From assembly GCA_016841005.1 (NCBI GenBank), contig JAEORG010000424.1, positions 1 to 16,023 on the forward strand: a stretch of DNA of 16,023 bases, read 5' to 3'. Source of the DNA: Candidatus Thorarchaeota archaeon (GTDB taxonomy: Archaea > Asgardarchaeota > Thorarchaeia > Thorarchaeales > Thorarchaeaceae). The position numbers and the translations under genes were made by a program. The notes under the pieces are model-generated. The model was given only the letters and a program-made list of their open reading frames with translations. It did no database searches and was not told where the DNA came from. Below, in pieces: positions 7,315 to 13,380 of the stretch (the stretch's first letter is position 1; the number at the start of each line of letters is the position of its first letter).

Positions 7315-7344
7315 AGATTGGCTTCACTACTTAGAAGCCAATCT
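7315..7344. terminator. 11-bp hairpin between convergent genes
   Basis: AGATTGGCTTC (7315-7325) and GAAGCCAATCT (7334-7344) form a perfect 11-bp stem with an 8-base loop. It lies 11 bp after the exchanger stop and 36 bp after the Sm-like gene stop on the other strand. It is followed by a pyrimidine-rich run on the plus strand. It could end transcripts from both sides. Confidence 0.55.
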
Positions 7345-7380
7345 CTTCTCGCTTACCTCACCTGCATCAAAAATAGATAC

Positions 7381-7620
7381 TTAGTAAGTGTGTGAAGATT
7401 CTCCGATCAACTGAATCTTTATGATACTGGCTAAGATGATGAATTCATCTGCATCTTCATTGACCTGATGTTTCATACCTACTATTCCATTCCCTATGAA
7501 ATCAATATATCCTTCAGAGAGAATCGTGTTTGGAGGCCCGATTAACCGAACCCTGATTTTTTCTCTGGCAGCCTTCAGAAGGACATTGCGAAGTGTTGTG
7601 TTCTGTTCTATGTCTGTCAT
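7381..7620 (-). CDS. Sm-like (LSm) small protein
   Basis: A 79-residue soluble protein that looks like a single Sm-type beta-barrel. After a helical N-terminus (TTLRNVLLKAAREK), the strands KIRVRLIG, SEGYIDFIGNGIVGM (Sm1-like, with the Gly-rich turn) and DEFIILASIIKIQLIG (Sm2-like) follow in the right order and size. Sm proteins bind U-rich RNA as rings; an RNA role here is inferred, and the match is distant since the Sm1 Asp-Asn signature is not clear. I chose ATG 7618-7620 because GGTG lies six bases upstream; a TTG at 7638 would add six residues and consume that site. The gene stands alone, convergent with the exchanger. Confidence 0.6.
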   Translation of the reverse strand: MTDIEQNTTLRNVLLKAAREKIRVRLIGPPNTILSEGYIDFIGNGIVGMKHQVNEDADEFIILASIIKIQLIGESSHTY

Positions 7621-7960
7621 AATAATCACCCGATACAAACAAGGACTCAGTTGTCATTAACGCTTAACATAGTATCAGAGGATTGCTCTTCTGATACGAA
7701 GTAAAATACGTAAAAGTACTTGAACCAACCGGAGTGGATGATTCTTACCCCTGCAGCAATCTTGCTTTCTAGTGAAGTCTTTTATTTTTCCCTATCAATA
7801 TAATTCCGAGAGAGAGAGAGTAATTCTGTTCTCTTTGAATCACTGCAGGTGTCGATGATCGAAGTAAAATCTCTTTGCAAATTAAATCAGAAATTTCTCA
7901 GCGCTTTTCTTTTTCGAGAAATATGTCCAATTAATCCAAATGTTGTGGATGGTGAATAGA
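7621..7960. other. 340-bp stretch without a convincing gene
   Basis: The stretch upstream of the Sm-like gene has no supported reading frame. It contains a (GA)6G run at 7808-7820 between two TAATTC copies (7801-7806, 7821-7826). It also has an imperfectly placed hairpin ATTTCTC/GAGAAAT (7893-7899 and 7916-7922, 16-base loop, T-rich). I see no tRNA cloverleaf. It presumably holds promoters for the Sm-like gene and perhaps for the frame at 7961; a non-coding RNA cannot be excluded. Confidence 0.5.
7801..7826. repeat. GA microsatellite flanked by TAATTC direct repeats
   Basis: TAATTC (7801-7806), then C, then GAGAGAGAGAGAG (7808-7820), then TAATTC (7821-7826). Read directly from the sequence. 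No function is known to me; a purine run next to an AT-rich tract can sit near archaeal promoters. Confidence 0.7.
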
Positions 7961-8143
7961 ATGTACCTGAATAGAAAATCCTCAGAGTGGAAAAAACACA
8001 CATCCATTGTCTTTCACGCATATAGGCGTCAACTAGTTACTTCTGTGGAGCGCGAAGCTAACTTCATCAAATATGTTCGAAAGGCTATTCAGTTAGAACT
8101 AACAAAAACTAATCCAAATTGGAATATACCTTGTGTGATGTGA
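7961..8143 (+). CDS. small basic hypothetical protein (doubtful)
   Basis: Possible 60-residue protein beginning MYLNRKSSEWKKH. The case for it is GGTG (7951-7954) six bases before ATG 7961, the same arrangement as at nadA, the Sm-like and the KBL-like genes, and a GC-rich hairpin just after its stop. It is rich in Lys and Arg, probably helical in the middle (RREANF-type stretch, residues about 27-50), and has no membrane segment or metal motif. An in-frame ATG at 7940 would add seven residues but lacks a site. I recognise no family. It may be spurious: it is short and stands alone. Confidence 0.35.
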   Translation: MYLNRKSSEWKKHTSIVFHAYRRQLVTSVEREANFIKYVRKAIQLELTKTNPNWNIPCVM

Positions 8144-8155
8144 AATATGCAAAGA

Positions 8156-8178
8156 ACTCGGGGAATTATGCCCCGAGT
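8156..8178. terminator. GC-rich hairpin after the KBL-like gene
   Basis: ACTCGGGG (8156-8163), a 7-base loop, and CCCCGAGT (8171-8178) form a perfect 8-bp stem. It lies 18 bp past the KBL-like stop on the minus strand, where TCTTT follows it, and 12 bp past the stop of the small plus-strand frame. It probably acts as a terminator, possibly for both strands. Confidence 0.6.
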
Positions 8179-8196
8179 AATTGCTGTAGTATATCT

Positions 8197-9384
8197 CTAG
8201 ATGATATTTAGCTGTTTACCAACTTTCTCGTATGCATTGAGGGCGATATCGAGTTGTTCTTTGGTAAGACCGCTGTTCATCATATTTCGTATTCGTGCTT
8301 TGTCACGAGCGACCATTGGGAATACAATCGGGAGAGCAAGAATCCCTTCATTGAATAAGCCGTCACTAAGTGAGACTGCCTTTGAGCTCTCTCCAACAAT
8401 TGCTGGAATAATTGGAGTTTGACTGAAACCTGTATCATAGCCCATTTGCTCTAATCCTTTAACGAAATATTCCCTATTGTCCCAGAGCGTCTTGACATGT
8501 TCTTCTTCAGTTTCAAGAACATCAATTGCTGCAATGCATGCTGCTGCAGTTGCTGGTGGATGGCTCGCGCTTAGTAACCAGGAACGGCTCTTATTGAGTG
8601 CATAATTGACCATATCCAGACTGCCTGAAACGTGACCTCCCATGACTCCAAATGCTTGACTGAAAGTACCCATCTCAAATTGCACATCCCTGTGGGTGAG
8701 ATTGAAGTGGGATACAATGCCACGTCCGCCCTTACCAAGAACTGCCTCGCCATGAGCATCATCAACGTAAATCATTGCACCATGTTCCTTAGCTGCTTTG
8801 GCAATTCCATCGAGCGGTGCAATATCTCCATCCATGCTAACGACGCCATCTGTTATAATGAGCATTTTTGGAGGATTTTCCTTTTCTGCATCGTTCAGGA
8901 CTCTCTCGAGGTCTTCCACATTGTTGTGTTTGTAGACAAATCTGGTGGCCTTTGTTAATCGCACACCATCGATGATGCTTCCATGGTTCAATTCATCTGA
9001 GATGATTGCATCTCCTTTATCGACGAGTTGAGGTATCAGTCCCTCATTTGTTGTGAAACCAGCACTATATGTGAGTGAAGCTTCAGCGCCTTTGAAATTT
9101 GCAAGTCTTCGCTCTAGTTCAAGGTGAAGGTCCATAGTCCCCGCAATTGCTCGAACAGACCCGGAACCCACACCATGTGTTTCAATTGCCTTCAAAGCTG
9201 CCTCTTTGAGCTTTGGATGATTGCTTAAGTTGAGGTAGTTATTGCTACATAACATAATTACCTCTTTTCCATCAATCTGAGCTCTAGGAGTACTTGGTCC
9301 CTGAAGCTCTCTGATAACCCAATTCAAATTTTGATCAACAAGCTTCTGGTATTCTTCCTTCATCCATCCAGTTGGATCTCTCAT
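8197..9384 (-). CDS. kbl: alpha-oxoamine synthase / KBL-like protein lacking the PLP lysine
   Basis: Aminotransferase fold type I protein closest in look to 2-amino-3-ketobutyrate CoA ligase (glycine C-acetyltransferase, threonine breakdown), 395 residues, full length. Conserved landmarks include SNNYLNLSNHP, GVGSGSVRAIAGT, DELNHGS (His134, which stacks on PLP), VSMDGD, VDDAHGEAVLG (Asp208 and His211) and SASHPPATAAA. The family PLP-binding Lys in GTxSKAxGxxGG is replaced: GTFSQAFGVMGGH has Gln243, encoded by CAA at 8656-8658. Without it no internal aldimine can form, so the protein may be inactive, a partner subunit like LCB1 of serine palmitoyltransferase, or the base may be an error. I chose ATG 9382-9384, six bases after GGTG; a TTG at 9396 would add four residues. 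An upstream palindrome and hairpins isolate it as a single-gene unit. Confidence 0.9.
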   Translation of the reverse strand: MRDPTGWMKEEYQKLVDQNLNWVIRELQGPSTPRAQIDGKEVIMLCSNNYLNLSNHPKLKEAALKAIETHGVGSGSVRAIAGTMDLHLELERRLANFKGAEASLTYSAGFTTNEGLIPQLVDKGDAIISDELNHGSIIDGVRLTKATRFVYKHNNVEDLERVLNDAEKENPPKMLIITDGVVSMDGDIAPLDGIAKAAKEHGAMIYVDDAHGEAVLGKGGRGIVSHFNLTHRDVQFEMGTFSQAFGVMGGHVSGSLDMVNYALNKSRSWLLSASHPPATAAACIAAIDVLETEEEHVKTLWDNREYFVKGLEQMGYDTGFSQTPIIPAIVGESSKAVSLSDGLFNEGILALPIVFPMVARDKARIRNMMNSGLTKEQLDIALNAYEKVGKQLNII

Positions 9385-9411
9385 AATAGCCACCAATCTA
9401 ATTGGTCATTA

Positions 9412-9428
9412 GACCCAATATATGGGTC
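9412..9428. promoter_or_regulatory. 17-bp palindrome upstream of the KBL-like gene
   Basis: GACCCA-ATATA-TGGGTC is a perfect inverted repeat with an AT-rich centre, 28 bases before the ATG. It looks like a repressor site. It either overlaps a TATA box or sits just downstream of the start set by the TATA-like box at 9456-9463. Confidence 0.45.
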
Positions 9429-9455
9429 GACTCTAATCCGGCCGCATTTTTTAGA

Positions 9456-9463
9456 CTATATAT
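9456..9463 (-). promoter_or_regulatory. TATA-like box for the KBL-like gene
   Basis: On the minus strand this reads ATATATAG after CCC, about 72 bases before ATG 9384. A start about 25 bases downstream would give a leader of roughly 50 bases that contains the 9412-9428 palindrome. Confidence 0.35.
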
Positions 9464-9514
9464 GGGCTTCGCTTGTGTCATGCGATTTCACTTGTATGAG
9501 GATTGGCAACTATC

Positions 9515-9544
9515 CACAACTAAGAGTAACCATAATTAGTTGTG
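9515..9544. terminator. 9-bp inverted repeat after the MFS gene
   Basis: CACAACTAA (9515-9523) and TTAGTTGTG (9536-9544) form a perfect 9-bp stem with a 12-base loop, 26 bp past the MFS stop. It may end the MFS transcript. Its low GC also allows an operator for the KBL-like gene. Confidence 0.4.
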
Positions 9545-9570
9545 CATAAACATACAAAATCGATATGAAC

Positions 9571-10884
9571 TCAAGAATCAGGTCTATTATTAAGAGGTTC
9601 AGGGTTAGAGTGCTTTTGCTCAATGAATTTTGCATTTCGCTTCACTGAGATGTACATTGGTATAACGGATATTGGATAAAGAAGCATGGCCAATGGAAAG
9701 ATTATCTGTGCGTATCCGAGAATACCACCAAAGAGACCTAGAAGATACGCTGCCAACAGAGTACCTGTTTGTCTTGGAAATTGCCACATTATTCTTGTAA
9801 TTGAAAAGGACCTCGCTCTTCTTGATAGGGATACCTCCTCCATGAATAAAGAATTGAATGCAGGACGATTCATGTTTGCCACGGCATTTCGAGCAACGTA
9901 GAAGACCATCATCAACAGAAACCAAGGACTGTAGACAAGACCAAGCATCAGGATAGGTGCAAGAGTATACAGCATAGCTATTGTCCTAATCTTACCAATT
10001 CTCTCGCTGAAAAATCCTACAGCAAGTGTCCCTGTTGCAAGAGTGATGTTTGCTATAGCTGGTACACTTCCAAGAACTACGGGATCTGGAGTGAATGCAG
10101 CATAAATCCATGGGATGACATAGGGGATGACCATACCTGAACTAATTCCCATTAGAAGCTGCGTGGTTCCAAAGAGTATAGCTGTTTCTGTATCCTGACG
10201 CTCCTTTCTAGGGTCTTCATCCTCTGTAGCCATGATTTCTTTATGTTCTATCTCAACAGGGTCATACGTATGCAGCCATCGCTCTGTGTAGATTCCAAAG
10301 ACACCTGTTGCAATCCGAAAGAATCCCATCATCCAAAAAAGAATGGCATATCTCATCATTTCTTCACTGATGAATGGAAATGCAATAGGATCAAGTAAAA
10401 GTCCTGCAACAAATGAACCAACAACTGCAGCAAGGGTTGCTGTTGCGGTTGTATATCCAAAGGAGCGAGTCCTTTCATCTCCCTTCTCTGTGTGATCAGC
10501 TATTAGAGAATCTATTGAGGTTCGTGTGAATCCCGTTCCAATTCCGGTCATAGCATAGACGATGAGGAGGAGTATACTATTAGTAATGAAAGGTATAGCC
10601 AATAAACAAAATCCTGCAAATAATCCACCAAGAAGAATTGATACTCCCCTTCCTTTTCTATCACTAAACCATCCTGCTGGGAAGAGAACTACACCCTGAA
10701 TATACCCTGCTGCTGCAACTAATACTCCATAAAATGCTTCGTCAAAACCAATCGCTAAGACGAATAGTGGTAGTACTATCTGGTTGAATGCCATTGTGAG
10801 TTGACTAAAGGTTGAGAGTATCGATAGACGTGCAATCTTTGAAGTGTGATTTCCATCGATATTATTTCCCGCTAGTGTAACCAT
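9571..10884 (-). CDS. major facilitator superfamily transporter
   Basis: Integral membrane transporter of 437 residues with about 12 predicted helices in two halves. Motif A between helices 2 and 3 reads GWFSDRKGRG (71-80), a hallmark of the superfamily. A hydrophilic central loop (about 208-235, rich in Glu, Asp and Arg) separates the halves. The short C-terminal tail is polar. The substrate cannot be assigned; the overall look is of a drug- or metabolite-exporter type. It starts at ATG 10882-10884 with a weak site (GTGAG). It lies downstream of the signal peptidase gene, but a GC-rich hairpin between them suggests separate transcripts. The reading frame is intact. Confidence 0.88.
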   Translation of the reverse strand: MVTLAGNNIDGNHTSKIARLSILSTFSQLTMAFNQIVLPLFVLAIGFDEAFYGVLVAAAGYIQGVVLFPAGWFSDRKGRGVSILLGGLFAGFCLLAIPFITNSILLLIVYAMTGIGTGFTRTSIDSLIADHTEKGDERTRSFGYTTATATLAAVVGSFVAGLLLDPIAFPFISEEMMRYAILFWMMGFFRIATGVFGIYTERWLHTYDPVEIEHKEIMATEDEDPRKERQDTETAILFGTTQLLMGISSGMVIPYVIPWIYAAFTPDPVVLGSVPAIANITLATGTLAVGFFSERIGKIRTIAMLYTLAPILMLGLVYSPWFLLMMVFYVARNAVANMNRPAFNSLFMEEVSLSRRARSFSITRIMWQFPRQTGTLLAAYLLGLFGGILGYAQIIFPLAMLLYPISVIPMYISVKRNAKFIEQKHSNPEPLNNRPDS

Positions 10885-10923
10885 AAACTACTCACAATCC
10901 GAGATTTAAGCAAGCTAAAACCG

Positions 10924-10940
10924 AGGGGCTTTCTGCCCCT
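10924..10940 (-). terminator. hairpin after the signal peptidase gene
   Basis: AGGGGC (10924-10929), a 5-base loop and GCCCCT (10935-10940) form a 6-bp GC-rich stem, 21 bp past the signal peptidase stop. On the minus strand it is followed by CGGTTTT. It looks like a terminator separating this gene from the MFS gene. Confidence 0.55.
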
Positions 10941-10961
10941 GATAAGTGAATCCCATACAGT

Positions 10962-11534
10962 CTAGCTAGTGTCTTCCGATGGAGTATCTGGTTTGTCAGT
11001 TTTTTCTTTATCTTCTTGACAAACATATTCAGGTACAATCAGAATAACAAAGAAGATAATTATCATGGTAACAAAACCGATAGTGGTTCTAAGGAAGAGG
11101 CTAATATTACCTATCCAAGGAATCCTTCCTACGACGACCCCAACAATCTCATCATATGTTCTTTCACCTGGATCCCGCATAGCGTTGTTATCGCCTTTCG
11201 TGTAGTAGTAATATACTCCATCAACTTCCTGAATTTCAACAACTCTATGAACTATAGGGCCATCTGTGTGCCAAGTAGTGTCTTGATAAACCACAATATC
11301 AGCCAGATGAATGTCTTCAGGAGCTTTTGCTTGAAGGATAAGAAGGTCTCCTCGATAGAGATTGGGTTCCATAGACTCGCTAGTAACGACAACAAGAGGG
11401 CTAGTAGTTCCCATTGAAATCATGAATATTCCATAACCGCCCAAAGTGCCAATTACGACAATTGCAAGAAGGAAAGCAGTCTTAGTCATTTCTGAACGCT
11501 GCTTCCATTTTAATCGTGCTTGAATCGATTCCAA
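10962..11534 (-). CDS. signal peptidase I, archaeal/ER (Sec11-like) type
   Basis: Membrane-bound serine protease that removes signal peptides from exported proteins; 190 residues. An N-terminal transmembrane helix (about 18-40) is followed by the catalytic domain. The nucleophile is Ser54 in TSESMEPN. His96 in IVHRVVEI takes the place of the bacterial Lys, and the acidic partners are in TKGDNNAMRDPG (Asp115 and Asp121). A second transmembrane helix (about 146-168) is followed by a charged cytosolic tail (KEKTDKPDTPSEDTS), whereas many archaeal enzymes end soon after the catalytic domain or the helix. It starts at TTG 11534, seven bases after GAGG. An ATG at residue 16 is a possible alternative. 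A TATA-like box lies at 11568-11577. Confidence 0.93.
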   Translation of the reverse strand: MESIQARLKWKQRSEMTKTAFLLAIVVIGTLGGYGIFMISMGTTSPLVVVTSESMEPNLYRGDLLILQAKAPEDIHLADIVVYQDTTWHTDGPIVHRVVEIQEVDGVYYYYTKGDNNAMRDPGERTYDEIVGVVVGRIPWIGNISLFLRTTIGFVTMIIIFFVILIVPEYVCQEDKEKTDKPDTPSEDTS

Positions 11535-11567
11535 GGGTAACCCTCTTTCGACCAGATTTTGGATTGT

Positions 11568-11577
11568 CTAATAAAAC
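11568..11577 (-). promoter_or_regulatory. TATA-like box for the signal peptidase gene
   Basis: The minus strand reads TTTTATTAGA here, about 33 bases before the TTG start. It is placed for a transcript start near 11545-11550, leaving room for the GAGG site. Judged by eye. Confidence 0.35.
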
Positions 11578-11657
11578 TGACGTTCACTGACCACACTAGC
11601 CCAAATCGATATGGTTAACAATCAATTCCAATTGGTTCTAAAACTAGAGGTAAGTGG

Positions 11658-12794
11658 ATGAGCAGTATTTGGACTAGAATAACCAAGGCGAGTCCAGGAC
11701 TGGACTGTGGTCTGTGTGGTTTTCCCAAATGTTCGAGTTTTGCACGAGCTGCATTAGTCGAAGACGTATCTTTGGAAGAATGTCCACTTTATGGTCTTAC
11801 TGAATTTGCAGGCCTTTTATCAGAAATGGAGAGTCTTATACAAAGAAAAACTGGTCTAAGATTTCGAACTGCTGCAGAATTACCTGAAGGTGGAGTGCTT
11901 CTAACTCGTCCCTGTAAGGATACTGACGAAAAGGTCATGGCAGAATTACGAGTTCACAATGGAGTTCCAGCTGGTGATCAGCTACGATTTGGAGTCTTTG
12001 ATTCCAACCTTCTGTGCGAATTCTCAGAATGCCTCTCAGATATCTTTGATGTTGTGAAGTGTAGTCGCGACCTTGGGTATGGTCGGGCAGATACTGGCGA
12101 GATGAGCATTACTCTATTACAGGATGGTCGAGTCAATATGAGGCGTGTTGATGACCGTGAAAGAGTATTGAGTGTATTTGCCAAAATTGAATCTGCAATT
12201 CTAGGTTCAATAATTTGTAACTGCTGTGGCAATGATTTGATTTCCTTGGTTTCCGGACTTGTTGATAATAATGATTCACATCCTGCTCTTAGGTCTGGAA
12301 GTTCAATATGCATAGACAAAGAAATTCTTCATCAGCAATTTTCTAAGAGGATGTTTCTAAATGAATTCAATGCAACCAATATCTCAGATGCTATTGACTA
12401 TGGATTCTGCATCTTGGAAGATTCGATTGCATCTTTAATAAATGGTGAACCAGTTGATACCAAAAGGAGCGAACAGATTGATCATCTAAATTGTAAGATT
12501 ATCTCGCTCACTCGAGATGATAACAATGAAATTAGAGAAACAATAATTCTCAAGGCTCTTGGACTTACCTGGGTTCTTAGTACTGCCTTTCAAGCAATCT
12601 ATATGATACAGGGTATTCTCAGGCCATACAGTGATGAATTCCATTCAGAAGCGTATAATATAATACAGTCCGTGTTGGATAGTGGAGATTTCATTAAACT
12701 CCCAGAAGAGAATGAGCAATTATTCCAAGTTTACGCACATTCCAAGTTGCTTGAAAGAGCATACAGCAAAAAGAAAGAATGGGACATGAGTTAA
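11658..12794 (+). CDS. Fe-S cluster-binding protein with N-terminal four-cysteine domain
   Basis: A 378-residue soluble protein. The N-terminus carries the 4Fe-4S motif seen in RnfB and the corrinoid protein of CO dehydrogenase/acetyl-CoA synthase: Cys17, Cys20, Cys25 and Cys42 (DCGLCGFPKCSSFARA, later EECPL). The rest I cannot place. It includes LLTRPCKDTDEKVMAEL (81-97) and a second cysteine group, ICNCCGND (Cys187, Cys189, Cys190). The C-terminal third is mostly helical without obvious motifs. A role in electron transfer or in handing a cluster or methyl group to a partner is inference. It starts at ATG 11658 after GAGGT (11647-11651). It is divergent from signal peptidase and convergent with the 151-residue gene, with one base between the stops. 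Confidence 0.8.
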   Translation: MSSIWTRITKASPGLDCGLCGFPKCSSFARAALVEDVSLEECPLYGLTEFAGLLSEMESLIQRKTGLRFRTAAELPEGGVLLTRPCKDTDEKVMAELRVHNGVPAGDQLRFGVFDSNLLCEFSECLSDIFDVVKCSRDLGYGRADTGEMSITLLQDGRVNMRRVDDRERVLSVFAKIESAILGSIICNCCGNDLISLVSGLVDNNDSHPALRSGSSICIDKEILHQQFSKRMFLNEFNATNISDAIDYGFCILEDSIASLINGEPVDTKRSEQIDHLNCKIISLTRDDNNEIRETIILKALGLTWVLSTAFQAIYMIQGILRPYSDEFHSEAYNIIQSVLDSGDFIKLPEENEQLFQVYAHSKLLERAYSKKKEWDMS

Positions 12795-12795
12795 T

Positions 12796-13251
12796 CTAGT
12801 GAAGCCAACGTTTCGCAGCCATGTCCATAATTGCCTTTAATTTTTCTGCCTCTTCCCTGACGTCTGGTGCCCATTCCTGAACTTCTTTTATTATATAATT
12901 ACCAACTTCTTTTGCCAAGAAATCTCTCATAATCTGTAGCTTCTTCTCCTCAGCGGCTGCAACACGCATAGCATCTTTCGTTGTTGGAAACCCTTCTTTG
13001 GGAAGTTCAGTCGTACTAATCACATACCATTGGTCATGTCCGATTTTTACTGCGACAATCTGTGCTGGCATCAAATCAAGATCTTCCCTAAACACTATTG
13101 AATCCCCTATCTCAATAGAGTCAAATGGAGATGATACATCTCCATCTAGAGTTTCACAAATCTCAACATATTCGAAGAGTACTCGCTCAACTGCTTTCTT
13201 CAACAACTCAAATGATGCAACAACAATTATCCCTTCATTATTTCCTGGCAT
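12796..13251 (-). CDS. hypothetical soluble protein, 151 residues
   Basis: I do not recognise this protein. It is soluble, acidic overall, and has no signal peptide or membrane helix. The N-terminal half looks like alternating strands and helices (GIIVVASFELLKKAVERV, SIEIGDSIVF, PAQIVAVKIG, QWYVIST). The C-terminal half (about 88-148) is strongly helical and charged (AAAEEKKLQIMRDFLAKEV, REEAEKLKAIMDMAA), possibly a coiled coil, and ends in RWLH. No metal or nucleotide motif is visible. It starts at ATG 13249-13251 with a weak GTGA site. It is divergent from the persulfide dioxygenase-like gene and converges tail to tail with the Fe-S protein. Codon usage looks like that of its neighbours. 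Confidence 0.72.
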   Translation of the reverse strand: MPGNNEGIIVVASFELLKKAVERVLFEYVEICETLDGDVSSPFDSIEIGDSIVFREDLDLMPAQIVAVKIGHDQWYVISTTELPKEGFPTTKDAMRVAAAEEKKLQIMRDFLAKEVGNYIIKEVQEWAPDVREEAEKLKAIMDMAAKRWLH

Positions 13252-13334
13252 GAGAATTCACGAATACTCTGCATTTCAACGCCTTAACCTTTGCTCTAAG
13301 TAACCATACAAGTAAATTGTAGGCGACCTGACAT

Positions 13335-13342
13335 CTTAAAAG
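13335..13342 (+). promoter_or_regulatory. TATA-like box for the MBL/rhodanese gene
   Basis: CTTAAAAG lies about 39 bases before ATG 13381, which would place the transcript start near 13363-13366, close to the GGAG at 13366-13369. By eye only. A six-codon frame (ATG 13364) ends in a TGA that overlaps the gene's ATG. Confidence 0.3.
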
Positions 13343-13380
13343 ACACTTAGACTCAATTTGGTGATGGAGAAGTTCTTCTC

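Noticed and set aside
7893..7922. Stem ATTTCTC/GAGAAAT with 16-base T-rich loop as a possible ncRNA or riboswitch
   Set aside because: A single short AT-rich stem with a long loop is common by chance; there is no further conserved structure.
11016..11417. 133-codon plus-strand frame over the signal peptidase
   Set aside because: Antisense to a gene with an intact catalytic Ser and His; low-complexity Asn/Ser-rich peptide without motifs.
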